This document shows positions 1 through 6,449 of a DNA stretch of 11,149 nucleotides, one piece after another. The notes under the pieces are model-generated. The model worked only from the letters and a program-made list of their open reading frames with translations, was not told the DNA's origin and did no database searches. This stretch comes from Bacillota bacterium. Its GTDB lineage: Bacteria; Bacillota; Bacilli; Alicyclobacillales; SLC66. The stretch lies in assembly GCA_021820825.1 (NCBI GenBank), contig JAKADD010000046.1:1-11149 (forward strand). The letters are read 5' to 3'. The translations under genes were made by a program, and so were the position numbers. Positions within the stretch are counted from its first letter, which is position 1. Every line of letters starts with the position of its first letter.

Positions 1-3
1 AGA

Positions 4-18
4 TTTTGCTTCGCAAAA
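4..18. repeat. Short perfect inverted repeat
   Basis: Arms TTTTGC (4-9) and GCAAAA (13-18) face each other across a 3-base gap. It is AT-rich and no T-run follows it on the + strand, so it is not a convincing terminator for that strand. It could be an operator half or the edge of an element cut by the window start. The rest of 1-63 shows no gene. Confidence 0.3.
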
Positions 19-63
19 CTCAGACATGACAGTCTATCCCGAAAATTAGTCCATCATTCCGGC

Positions 64-92
64 TTGACAGCAGAATCGTGACGTGTTAGGAA
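64..92 (+). promoter_or_regulatory. Probable sigma-A promoter of the glycoside hydrolase gene
   Basis: A perfect -35 box TTGACA lies at 64-69. After 17 bases comes a -10-like TAGGAA at 87-92, preceded by an extended TG at 84-85. The -10 hexamer is a weak match, but the -35, the spacing and the extended TG together support it. The predicted transcription start is near position 99, giving a leader of about 70 bases before the hydrolase start at 171. Confidence 0.55.
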
Positions 93-104
93 TAAAGCAG
101 CGAC

Positions 105-118
105 AGAAAACGCTTTCG
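105..118 (+). promoter_or_regulatory. Candidate cre box (CcpA site)
   Basis: The 14-base near-palindrome AGAAAACGCTTTCG matches the Bacillus catabolite-responsive consensus TGWAANCGNTNWCA except at the outermost T and A. It lies about 7 to 20 bases after the predicted transcription start. That is a position where CcpA commonly represses by blocking initiation or elongation. The hydrolase gene would then be repressed when glucose is plentiful. Assignment is by consensus only. Confidence 0.55.
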
Positions 119-170
119 ATAATTTTTGTTCCGATCATTTACGCAAGCATCCCAGGAGGCCGCAGCTGCC

Positions 171-1694
171 ATGAACCACACCCGCCGCAAAACAACCGCC
201 GTCGCCGCAATCATCGTCGCCACCGCCGCCAGCGCATCCGTCAGTCTGCTCCCGTTCGGAGCGTCAGCCCAGGCGGCCGTCAAAAGTTCCAGCGCCGCGA
301 TTGCGACCGCCCGCGTCACCGTCAATGCGAACCGGCGACTCGGCGCCATTACAAACACCTCGATTGGCGTCAATACAGCCATTTGGGACCCCTATCTGCT
401 GGCTGGCAACCTCCCTCATCTGCTACAGCAGGTCGGGGTCACCGTTTTGCGCTTTCCCGGCGGTTCCGACGCCGACATCTATCACTGGCAACAAAACACT
501 CTGACGCCCGGCGCAGCGGGTTATGTGGATCCAAGCGATACGTTTGACGCCTTCATGGGCGTCGTGCATAAGGTGGGCGGCCAGGCGCTGATCACCGTGA
601 ACTACGGATCAAACGCAACAGGCACTGGCGGCGGCAGTCCGGCTGAAGCGGCCGCCTGGGTCAAATACGCGAACGTGACGCAGAAAGACAATATTCAATA
701 TTGGGAAATCGGCAATGAAGTCTATGGAAACGGCACGTACGGCGCGAACTGGGAGGAAGACCTGCATCACAAGAAGGGACCTGCGGCGTACGCCAAGAAT
801 GCCCTCGCATTCATCACGGCGATGAAGTCCGTCGATTCACATATCAAAATCGGCGTGGTCCTGACCATTCCCGGCGTGTGGCCAAACGGCAAGACACCCC
901 ATTGGAACCGGACCGTTCTGTCGATTGTAAAATCACACATCAATTTTGTAATCATTCATTGGTATCCCCAGAATCCAGGTCAGGAATCAGACGCCGGGCT
1001 GCTTCACGCCACGGCTGCAATCCCGACCATGATGGCTAGACTGCGTTTGGAAATCGCTCACTACTGCGGACCGCACGCCAAAAATATTCAGGTGCTCCTG
1101 ACGGAAACAAATTCGGTTTCGTTCAACCCCGGCAAACAGACCGTCAGTCTGGTCAATGCGCTGTTCCTCGCCGACGACTACATGACATGGCTGCAAAACG
1201 GCGTCGCCAACGTGGACTGGTGGGCGGTGCACAACGGCGCCGTGACCGGAACCAATAACAGCAAATCGCTCTACGGAAACAAATCATACGGCGATTACGG
1301 CATTCTTTCCAGCGCAACAACGAGCGGCAGTGTGTCGGAACCGCCTGCAGAAACCCCATTTCCTGCGTATTATGGAATGCAGATGGTGCACATCCTGGCG
1401 CAACCGGGCGATCAGATGGTCCAGGCCACATCCACGCAGCCTCTTGTGGCCGTCCATGCGGTCATACAAAAAGGCGGTCGGCTGGCGGTCATGTTCATTA
1501 ACAAGAGTCCAACCACGACGTACCGCATCACACTCCCGCTCCCGCCACAGCAGCAGCATAGCAAGACTGTTGCCGTCTACCGCTATGGCGAGGCCAGCAA
1601 AGCCATCGCATTCCATCAGGAGGCCGTTCACACAAAGCAGTTGGTGTTGAGCCTGTCGCCGTATTCGATCACAACCGTGATCCTCGCCAAATAA
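171..1694 (+). CDS. Secreted GH51-like glycoside hydrolase, probable alpha-L-arabinofuranosidase
   Basis: Predicted exported enzyme of 507 residues. The ATG at 171 is preferred because AGGAGG (154-159) lies 11 bases upstream; a TTG at 126 would place that site inside the gene. Residues 1 to about 35 form a signal peptide: TRRK, a long hydrophobic stretch, and an ASA/AQA cleavage site near 33-35. The arginine pair leaves Tat export possible. The mature part is a clan GH-A TIM barrel. It has LRFPGG (93-98), as in GH51 arabinofuranosidases, then WEIGNE with acid/base Glu183, HWY (263-265), and LLTETNS with the likely nucleophile Glu312. About 110 C-terminal residues look like the beta-sandwich of such enzymes. 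It probably removes arabinofuranosyl side chains from pectin or arabinoxylan. Catalytic class is well supported; exact substrate is inferred. It converges with rhaB across 75 bases. Confidence 0.8.
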   Translation: MNHTRRKTTAVAAIIVATAASASVSLLPFGASAQAAVKSSSAAIATARVTVNANRRLGAITNTSIGVNTAIWDPYLLAGNLPHLLQQVGVTVLRFPGGSDADIYHWQQNTLTPGAAGYVDPSDTFDAFMGVVHKVGGQALITVNYGSNATGTGGGSPAEAAAWVKYANVTQKDNIQYWEIGNEVYGNGTYGANWEEDLHHKKGPAAYAKNALAFITAMKSVDSHIKIGVVLTIPGVWPNGKTPHWNRTVLSIVKSHINFVIIHWYPQNPGQESDAGLLHATAAIPTMMARLRLEIAHYCGPHAKNIQVLLTETNSVSFNPGKQTVSLVNALFLADDYMTWLQNGVANVDWWAVHNGAVTGTNNSKSLYGNKSYGDYGILSSATTSGSVSEPPAETPFPAYYGMQMVHILAQPGDQMVQATSTQPLVAVHAVIQKGGRLAVMFINKSPTTTYRITLPLPPQQQHSKTVAVYRYGEASKAIAFHQEAVHTKQLVLSLSPYSITTVILAK

Positions 1695-1769
1695 TTCATG
1701 ACGCAACGGGCAGCATCCATCGGCGCATCCGCGGCAATTCCCTGTCCGGTCGCCTGCGGCTGGCAGATG
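1695..1769. other. Convergent intergenic gap without a clear terminator
   Basis: These 75 bases separate the end of the hydrolase gene from the end of rhaB. I found no GC-rich hairpin followed by a T-run on either strand. Either termination is Rho-dependent or weak, or transcripts run into the opposing gene. Confidence 0.5.
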
Positions 1770-3263
1770 CTAGATACCCGTCGCAAACACGCCGTACTGC
1801 GCTGTCCAGATATCCTGATCGCAAGGTTCATATTCTGTCAAGTGCGCGGAACGGCGGACGACGTCTCTCATCTCCGCCCTGCCGTTCACCTCGCCGGACG
1901 CTTGCAACTGCATGGCCATATTGCCAAACACTGTGGCTTCAACCGGTCCGGCCACCACCAGTCTACCCGTCGCATTGGCCGTCCACTGACACAGCAAGCG
2001 ATTGTTTGCGCCGCCGCCCACCAGGTGAATGACAGAAAGTTCATAGCCCAGCACATCCTCTAACTGTGCGAGCACCATTCGATACTTGCAGGCCAGACTC
2101 TCCAGAATGCACCGCGTAACCTCCCCTGGCGACTGCGGAGGCAGTATGGCGCGTTCGCGGCACCAGCGCTGAATGCGCGCGACCATATTGCCGGGAGTAA
2201 GAAATTCGACATCGTCAGGATCAAAATAGGACTGAAACGCCCGACACTCCTCCGCCTGACGCAACAGCGACTCGTACGTCACAGTGAGCCCAGCGGCGTT
2301 CCAGTTGCGCACGCACTCCTGCAAAATCCATAACCCCATGATATTTTTCAGCAGCCGGATGCTGCCCTCGACCCCACCCTCATTGCTGACGTTCAGACGC
2401 AGCGCCCTGTCATCCCTGATTGGTTGCGTGATCTCCGCCCCCATCAGCGACCATGTGCCACACGAGATGTAGGCAAACCGACTCCCTGCCTGCGCTGGCG
2501 CTCCCAGAACCGCCGATGCGGTGTCATGCGTGCCGACCGCAATCACTCTGGTATGCGCAAAACCGTTTGCCATACCGGGCGCGTCGATTAGATCGGGGCG
2601 CAGCGTTCCGAGCAGCGTTCCCGGATGCACGATCTCGCCAAACAGCCGATGCGGAAATGCGAGCTCCGCGATAAGCGCGGCGTCCCAGTGTTTTGTCTGT
2701 GCATCAAGCAGTTGCGACGTCGACGCGATCGTATACTCAGACACGATGATTCCAGTAAGAAAATAATGAAACAAGTCCGGCAGGAACAGCAAATGCTGCG
2801 CAGCCTCCAGCAGATACGGACGCTGCATTTGCATCACTGCAAGCTGATACAGAGAATTCACCTGCATAAACTGAATCGCTGTACTGCGAAAGATACGCTC
2901 ACGCGTATGGTGCGCGAGCACGTGATTCATCCCGAGGGCATTGCGCTCATCGCGATGATGGCCAGGCAATGCGAGCAGATCCCCCGCCGCGCCGACCAGA
3001 CCGAAATCAAGCCCCCACGTATCCACTCCGATGGATTGTACAGGTCCATCGGCGGCGACTCGACCAAGTCCATAGAGCAGTTCCTGGAACAGTCGCGGAA
3101 AATTCCAATACAGAAATCCGGCCAGTCTGACCGGCTCATTGATGAAGCGATGAATCTGCGCAAGCTGTAACGTGCCGCCATCATAGGCGCCTGAAAATAC
3201 ACGACCGCTGCCAGCTCCGAAATCTGCAGCGACAACCCTGGACAGACCACTGGACACCAACAT
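1770..3263 (-). CDS. rhaB: L-rhamnulokinase RhaB (FGGY kinase)
   Basis: Cytoplasmic ATP-dependent kinase converting L-rhamnulose to L-rhamnulose-1-phosphate. The length, up to 497 residues, is close to the roughly 489 of E. coli RhaB. Recognisable parts in ORF numbering: ATPase loop AADFGAGSGR (12-21), GVDTWGLDFG (79-88) typical of RhaB, GTHDTAS with probable catalytic Asp247, SCGTWSLMG (267-275), and GGGANN (416-421) before the C-terminal ATP-site helix. The start is ambiguous. AAGGAGG (3266-3272) is only 2 bases before the ATG at 3263 but 5 before a TTG at 3260 and 8 before a GTG at 3257, so GTG may be the real start. It is last in the four-gene operon; its binding site overlaps the TAA of the phosphatase gene, suggesting translational coupling. 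No sign of damage. Confidence 0.93.
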   Translation of the reverse strand: MLVSSGLSRVVAADFGAGSGRVFSGAYDGGTLQLAQIHRFINEPVRLAGFLYWNFPRLFQELLYGLGRVAADGPVQSIGVDTWGLDFGLVGAAGDLLALPGHHRDERNALGMNHVLAHHTRERIFRSTAIQFMQVNSLYQLAVMQMQRPYLLEAAQHLLFLPDLFHYFLTGIIVSEYTIASTSQLLDAQTKHWDAALIAELAFPHRLFGEIVHPGTLLGTLRPDLIDAPGMANGFAHTRVIAVGTHDTASAVLGAPAQAGSRFAYISCGTWSLMGAEITQPIRDDRALRLNVSNEGGVEGSIRLLKNIMGLWILQECVRNWNAAGLTVTYESLLRQAEECRAFQSYFDPDDVEFLTPGNMVARIQRWCRERAILPPQSPGEVTRCILESLACKYRMVLAQLEDVLGYELSVIHLVGGGANNRLLCQWTANATGRLVVAGPVEATVFGNMAMQLQASGEVNGRAEMRDVVRRSAHLTEYEPCDQDIWTAQYGVFATGI

Positions 3264-3265
3264 TG

Positions 3266-3272
3266 CCTCCTT
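3266..3272 (-). promoter_or_regulatory. Ribosome binding site of rhaB that questions its start
   Basis: AAGGAGG on the minus strand overlaps the TAA stop (3271-3273) of the upstream phosphatase gene. The following bases read CA-ATG-TTG-GTG, three in-frame start codons at spacings of 2, 5 and 8 bases. Usual spacing favours the GTG at 3257 or the TTG at 3260 over the ATG. Confidence 0.75.
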
Positions 3273-3999
3273 AAAAAGCGGTTGGAAGAGTCGTCATATT
3301 GACCCCGTAAATGTGCACGGCGTCGCCATGTACAGCGATCATATTGACACAGGCGTTATACTGCACGATCCGTCTGTAGGAATCGATCGGCGCATCCAGC
3401 AGTCCGGTCAACAGCAGACGATTCAATGTGCTGTGCCCAACGATGGCCACGTGTTCCGCGCCATGGCGCGCCGCCACTCTCCTGATGGCCGCGAGAGCTC
3501 GCCGCTGCGCCGCCGCCGCTTGAGCCGCACCTGGGATGGCAGTCGTACCCGGTTGCGACAGCCACGCCGCATATATCTGCGGATCGCAAACCGCCGCCTG
3601 TTGCTTGCTGAGACCCTCCCATGCGCCAAAGTCCACTTCGCGAAAATCCCGTTCCTCCATGAGCGCCGCGTTTGTCTCTTGCGCCACGGCTGGCGACTCT
3701 CTCCCAACAAGGGGATTCACAGCTAAGGCATGATCCGCGCTGTCTCTGTCAAGGGCGCTGCCGCCTGCGCCCCCTGCACCGCCTGCTCCCCCTTGCTCGC
3801 GCACAATGGCCGCGGCGGTGTCCCGCGACCGCTGCATACCCGAGTGGTAAACCGCCGCCAGCGATACTGCGCCAAGCAAGCGACCCAGTCGCTGCGCCTG
3901 CAGCAAACCGACGCTGCTCAGAGAAATATCCGAGGATCCGCAGAAACGATCGCCGTCAGCATTCCACTCCGTCTGTCCATGACGGACCAGATAAATCAC
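3271..3999 (-). CDS. Histidine phosphatase (phosphoglycerate mutase-like) family protein
   Basis: A 242-residue cytoplasmic protein of the histidine phosphatase superfamily. The GTG at 3999 is chosen because GGAGGT lies 7 bases before it and it puts the RHG motif at residues 6-8 (His7 the phospho-acceptor), as is usual; an upstream ATG at 4131 would add 44 unlikely residues inside the kinase gene. Other family marks: RSRDTA with Arg59 of the phosphate pocket, REVDFGAWEG with catalytic Glu121, and VGHSTLN with the second catalytic His189. Between the helix after Arg59 and Glu121 there is an extra stretch of about 45 residues (70-116) beginning with a Gly-Gly-Ala repeat, absent from typical GpmB/CobC-like members. 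It lies 31 bases after the FGGY kinase and its stop overlaps the rhaB binding site. A role on a sugar phosphate of this operon is inferred; the substrate is unknown. Confidence 0.82.
   Translation of the reverse strand: MIYLVRHGQTEWNADGDRFCGSSDISLSSVGLLQAQRLGRLLGAVSLAAVYHSGMQRSRDTAAAIVREQGGAGGAGGAGGSALDRDSADHALAVNPLVGRESPAVAQETNAALMEERDFREVDFGAWEGLSKQQAAVCDPQIYAAWLSQPGTTAIPGAAQAAAAQRRALAAIRRVAARHGAEHVAIVGHSTLNRLLLTGLLDAPIDSYRRIVQYNACVNMIAVHGDAVHIYGVNMTTLPTAF
3757..3792 (-). repeat. Four 9-base tandem units encoding Gly-Gly-Ala
   Basis: On the minus strand the units read GGGGGAGCA, GGCGGTGCA, GGGGGCGCA and GGCGGCAGC. They lie in frame inside the phosphatase gene and encode three Gly-Gly-Ala triplets followed by Gly-Gly-Ser. 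Most differences among the first three units are at third codon positions, so the array is not freshly duplicated. Confidence 0.8.
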
Positions 4000-4030
4000 C
4001 CCAGCCACCTCCCATTCCCGTCTACCACAG

Positions 4031-5491
4031 TCACTGCACATAACCCCGCTTCTCCAGTTCCTCCACAAATCGCCCATAGATTTCATCATAACGGACGGCC
4101 ATCCCCCGGCGCGGCTCCACAGGATTCCCATAGGTAACCATGTGAGCGACCGCCTCTAACAGATCGCCAAAGACACTGGTCGCCGCCGCGTTGATCGCGC
4201 TGCCCATCGCCCCATCCACGCGCAATGCGGGCACAAACGTCCGCTGCAGCACATCCGCGCGAATCTGCAGCCACACGCGACTCTTGGCGCCGCCGCCCGA
4301 AGCCAAGATGATATCCGAACGCGCCACCCCCAACTCCCGGATCACGTCGTACGAGAACCGTTCCACATACGCCACACCCTCCAGGTGTGCAGCGTAGTCT
4401 GCGGCGTCGTTCGCCGGCGTTCCGAGTCGAAAACGTTCCGCCAAGGGGGCCAGAAAGGGGAATCGTTCACCCCTTCCCTCAAGCGGGTAGAGCACCACCC
4501 CCGAAGGCGTCACGGTCGCGATCTGCTCATCAAGCTCAGCAAGTTGCGCCCTGCCAAACCGCCTCTCGATCGCCTCGCCGCCCGTGTTGCTTGCGCCGCC
4601 AAGAATCCACCAGCCCATGGGATGCCTGTGACTGTAGAGCCGTCGCTGCCTGTCAACCACCAATTTCTGAGTCACACCCTTAATCACAAGCGTGGTGCCG
4701 AGCGTCGAGTTCCAGTCGCCGAGTTTCACAGCGCCCGCCGCAATTTGCGAAGCGACTCCGTCAGTCATACCCGCAACGACAATAGTCCTCGCGCTTAACC
4801 CGAGTTCCGAAGCCACTCTTTTGCTCACGTGATCGATCGGCGTTCCGGAGGATACAACCCGAGGCAACTGTGTGATATCGAGGCCAAGATCACGTTCCAG
4901 TTCCGGCGGCCATTCACCGCGCAGCAGATCGTAGCCGGACTTGAGCGCATTTGCCTCATCCGTCACGTCATACCGTCCTGTCAATCTGCCCACAATAAAG
5001 TCCGCAGCATGCACATACCGCCACCTTGGCAGATCCTTGACATGCCTCGACAGCCACACGATCTTTGGCAAACCGAACGACGTCGAAAAGCGATAGCCCA
5101 TACGGCCCGTCAGATTTTCCAACGCCTGGTTGCACATGACTGCTTCAGCGCTTGTGCGCGTATCATTGTACATAATCGCAGGCGTTCGCAGTTCTCCCTG
5201 TTCCGTTACGCCAATGACAGTTCCAGATGTGGATGAAATGGACATCGCTACAATGTCTGCCGCCGTAAAGCCCTTCATGCGAATCGCTGCCAGCGCCTCT
5301 GCGACACACGCCCTGACACCATTCCACCACTCTCCCGGATCCTGCTCCATACGCCCCGCCGCCTGCGAGCGCGCCGTGGGCGCAAGCGGGAAAATCCGTT
5401 CCGCCTGCGCCATGATGTTCCCCGCATCGTCGGCGACAATCAGGCGCACACCTTGGGTACCCACATCGATGCCGGCTGCTAACATGCGCAT
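4031..5491 (-). CDS. FGGY-family carbohydrate kinase, similar to D-ribulose kinases (AtXK-1/sePSK type)
   Basis: ATP-dependent ketose kinase of about 486 residues. The ATG at 5491 overlaps the aldolase stop as TAATG; a second ATG at 5485 is 8 bases after AAGGGG and is equally plausible. Two FGGY actin-like domains are visible: GIDVGTQG (7-14), YNDTRT (108-113), AGMTDG with catalytic Asp244, STLGTT (262-267), and SGGGAKS (398-404) near the C-terminal ATP site. From memory, the segments NALKSGYD, LYSHR, GGASNTGG and the GERFPF region resemble plant XK-1 and cyanobacterial sePSK, which phosphorylate D-ribulose, more than xylulokinase or RhaB. It is translationally coupled to the FucA-like aldolase, so the substrate may be a ketose feeding that enzyme. 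L-fuculose or a deoxypentulose are alternatives. Kinase assignment is firm; substrate is not. Confidence 0.85.
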   Translation of the reverse strand: MRMLAAGIDVGTQGVRLIVADDAGNIMAQAERIFPLAPTARSQAAGRMEQDPGEWWNGVRACVAEALAAIRMKGFTAADIVAMSISSTSGTVIGVTEQGELRTPAIMYNDTRTSAEAVMCNQALENLTGRMGYRFSTSFGLPKIVWLSRHVKDLPRWRYVHAADFIVGRLTGRYDVTDEANALKSGYDLLRGEWPPELERDLGLDITQLPRVVSSGTPIDHVSKRVASELGLSARTIVVAGMTDGVASQIAAGAVKLGDWNSTLGTTLVIKGVTQKLVVDRQRRLYSHRHPMGWWILGGASNTGGEAIERRFGRAQLAELDEQIATVTPSGVVLYPLEGRGERFPFLAPLAERFRLGTPANDAADYAAHLEGVAYVERFSYDVIRELGVARSDIILASGGGAKSRVWLQIRADVLQRTFVPALRVDGAMGSAINAAATSVFGDLLEAVAHMVTYGNPVEPRRGMAVRYDEIYGRFVEELEKRGYVQ

Positions 5492-6159
5492 TACCCCTTC
5501 ATCCGCTGCAATAGACCAACCCGGTACTCTTCGGATTCCAGCGCCTGCACTTCGGCGCATTCCGCGCTGCTGAGCACCCGCGGCGCACCCACGAGACTCG
5601 CAATCACAAAGACCTTCGCCGCATCCTCGAGAATTTCCGTACGGAAATACGCTTCCTTCAATGTGGCGCCCACAGTGACGGCCCCATGGTTGCGCAACAG
5701 GACGCCGGCGGCTGTGCCGATCGCCTGTTCCACTCTGTCCGCCAGTTCCGCCGAAGTCGGCAGCACATAGTCAAGACAGGGAAGTTCCCCCAAAAGGGCG
5801 GTGTGATCCGCAAACATGACCGGAATATCGCGGCCGGCGCTGATCACCCCGATGCAGTATACCGGATGCGTATGCACAATCGCATGGACATCCGGGCGCT
5901 TCCGGTAGAGTTGCAGATGCATCAACACCTCCGAGGAAGGCCGCGCGCCGCTAACCACGGCGCCGCTTTGGACATCCACCTCCACCCAGCCTTCCGGCGT
6001 GACATCATCAAGCGCATACCCCGATGGCGAAATGAACATCGATCCACCTTCGCGAGCGCTGATGTTGCCGCCGGGACCTGCCACCAGACCGCGTTGGCAC
6101 AGTTTTCCGGCAATCCGGCACAGTTGTTGGCGCACATCGTCCGATCCATACCCATTCAT
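5491..6159 (-). CDS. Class II aldolase, L-fuculose-1-phosphate aldolase-like
   Basis: Zinc-dependent class II aldolase/adducin-family enzyme of 222 residues. Family members of this size cleave ketose-1-phosphates to DHAP and an aldehyde. The ATG at 6159 is preferred: GGAGG lies 7 bases upstream, whereas the ATG at 6177 has no such site. Visible marks: GLVAGPGGNIS (24-34), the phosphate-binding loop; SSEVLMH with catalytic Glu77; HTHP with zinc ligands His96 and His98; and NHG with the third ligand His158. These positions sit close to Glu73, His92, His94 and His155 of E. coli FucA. The ADHTALLGELP region also fits FucA-like aldolases better than AraD-type epimerases, though a decarboxylase or epimerase cannot be excluded. 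It is first in the minus-strand operon, transcribed from the divergent region shared with the DeoR gene. Confidence 0.85.
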   Translation of the reverse strand: MNGYGSDDVRQQLCRIAGKLCQRGLVAGPGGNISAREGGSMFISPSGYALDDVTPEGWVEVDVQSGAVVSGARPSSEVLMHLQLYRKRPDVHAIVHTHPVYCIGVISAGRDIPVMFADHTALLGELPCLDYVLPTSAELADRVEQAIGTAAGVLLRNHGAVTVGATLKEAYFRTEILEDAAKVFVIASLVGAPRVLSSAECAEVQALESEEYRVGLLQRMKG

Positions 6160-6184
6160 CGATACCCCTCCGCCCAACGCTGAA

Positions 6185-6202
6185 TTGATCTCATATTATC
6201 AA
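6185..6202. promoter_or_regulatory. Candidate operator, TTGAT/ATCAA inverted repeat
   Basis: TTGAT (6185-6189) and ATCAA (6198-6202) face each other across 8 bases. They lie just downstream of the predicted minus-strand -10 box, between it and the aldolase start. The same half-site occurs at 6295-6308 and around the rhaEW start, which makes a DeoR-family operator possible. Arms of five bases are short and could be chance. Confidence 0.3.
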
Positions 6203-6207
6203 ACTTT

Positions 6208-6236
6208 ATTCAACAATAATGCAGGTATACAGTCAA
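6208..6236 (-). promoter_or_regulatory. Candidate promoter of the aldolase-kinase-phosphatase-rhaB operon
   Basis: Read on the minus strand, TTGACT (6231-6236) is followed after 17 bases by TTGAAT (6208-6213). The -35 matches sigma-A consensus at five of six bases and the -10 at four of six. A second -10-like GATAAT lies at 6195-6200 but lacks a good -35. This is the only reasonable promoter before the operon. Confidence 0.45.
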
Positions 6237-6294
6237 AAAAATTCCTTTGTTTGCCGCTTGAAGCGCCGTCGCATAGGTGTCAAATCAGTTGTAA

Positions 6295-6308
6295 ATCAAT
6301 GCTTTGAT
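6295..6308. promoter_or_regulatory. Candidate operator, ATCAA/TTGAT inverted repeat
   Basis: ATCAA (6295-6299) and TTGAT (6304-6308) are separated by four bases, about 15 bases upstream of the -35 region of the regulator gene. The half-site recurs elsewhere in this control region and at the rhaEW start. A role as operator is inferred. Confidence 0.3.
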
Positions 6309-6322
6309 GCAGTTTCAGGCGA

Positions 6323-6352
6323 TTGTGCGTGTGCATTTTCCTTTGCTATAAT
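6323..6352 (+). promoter_or_regulatory. Promoter of the DeoR-family regulator gene
   Basis: A perfect TATAAT lies at 6347-6352 with an extended TG at 6344-6345. Eighteen bases upstream is a poor -35, TTGTGC (6323-6328), so recognition would rely on the extended -10. Predicted start of transcription is near 6359, giving a leader of about 90 bases. Confidence 0.7.
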
Positions 6353-6382
6353 AGAATTGAACACCGTCAATCAAACAACGAC

Positions 6383-6424
6383 GATTCCGTACTAGCAAAG
6401 AAATTAACACATCAAGACGGAATC
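6383..6424 (+). repeat. Inverted repeat in the regulator leader
   Basis: GATTCCGT (6383-6390) is the exact reverse complement of ACGGAATC (6417-6424), with 26 bases between. In the mRNA it could form an 8-base-pair stem ending 11 bases before the AGGAGG site. CCGTC at 6364-6368 can pair instead with GACGG at 6416-6420, so two exclusive pairings are possible. It could equally be a protein-binding site on the DNA. Confidence 0.5.
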
Positions 6425-6449
6425 TCACTATAACCAGGAGGCCATTCCC

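Larger units (their letters stand above)
6160..6449. other. Divergent AT-rich control region
   Basis: These 290 bases separate the aldolase operon from the regulator gene. They hold one promoter candidate in each direction, a leader inverted repeat before the regulator, several copies of ATCAA or TTGAT, and an 11-base palindrome CGCTTGAAGCG at 6255-6265. No open reading frame with a good ribosome binding site is present. The arrangement fits a regulator that controls both itself and the operon. Confidence 0.7.

Noticed and set aside
4..18. Inverted repeat at the left edge as a transcription terminator
   Set aside because: The stem is AT-rich and not followed by a T-run on the + strand. The other side lies outside the window.
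83..547. Arg- and His-rich open frame overlapping the hydrolase signal-peptide region
   Set aside because: It is an alternative frame of the hydrolase gene, whose frame has a signal peptide and catalytic motifs. Its start falls in the predicted promoter.
4000..4131. N-terminal extension of the phosphatase to the ATG at 4131
   Set aside because: It would overlap the FGGY kinase C-terminus, has no family similarity, and a strong ribosome binding site points to the GTG at 3999.
6255..6265. CGCTTGAAGCG palindrome as a cre or regulator site
   Set aside because: It does not fit the cre consensus, and a single 11-base palindrome without a second copy is too little to name a binding protein.
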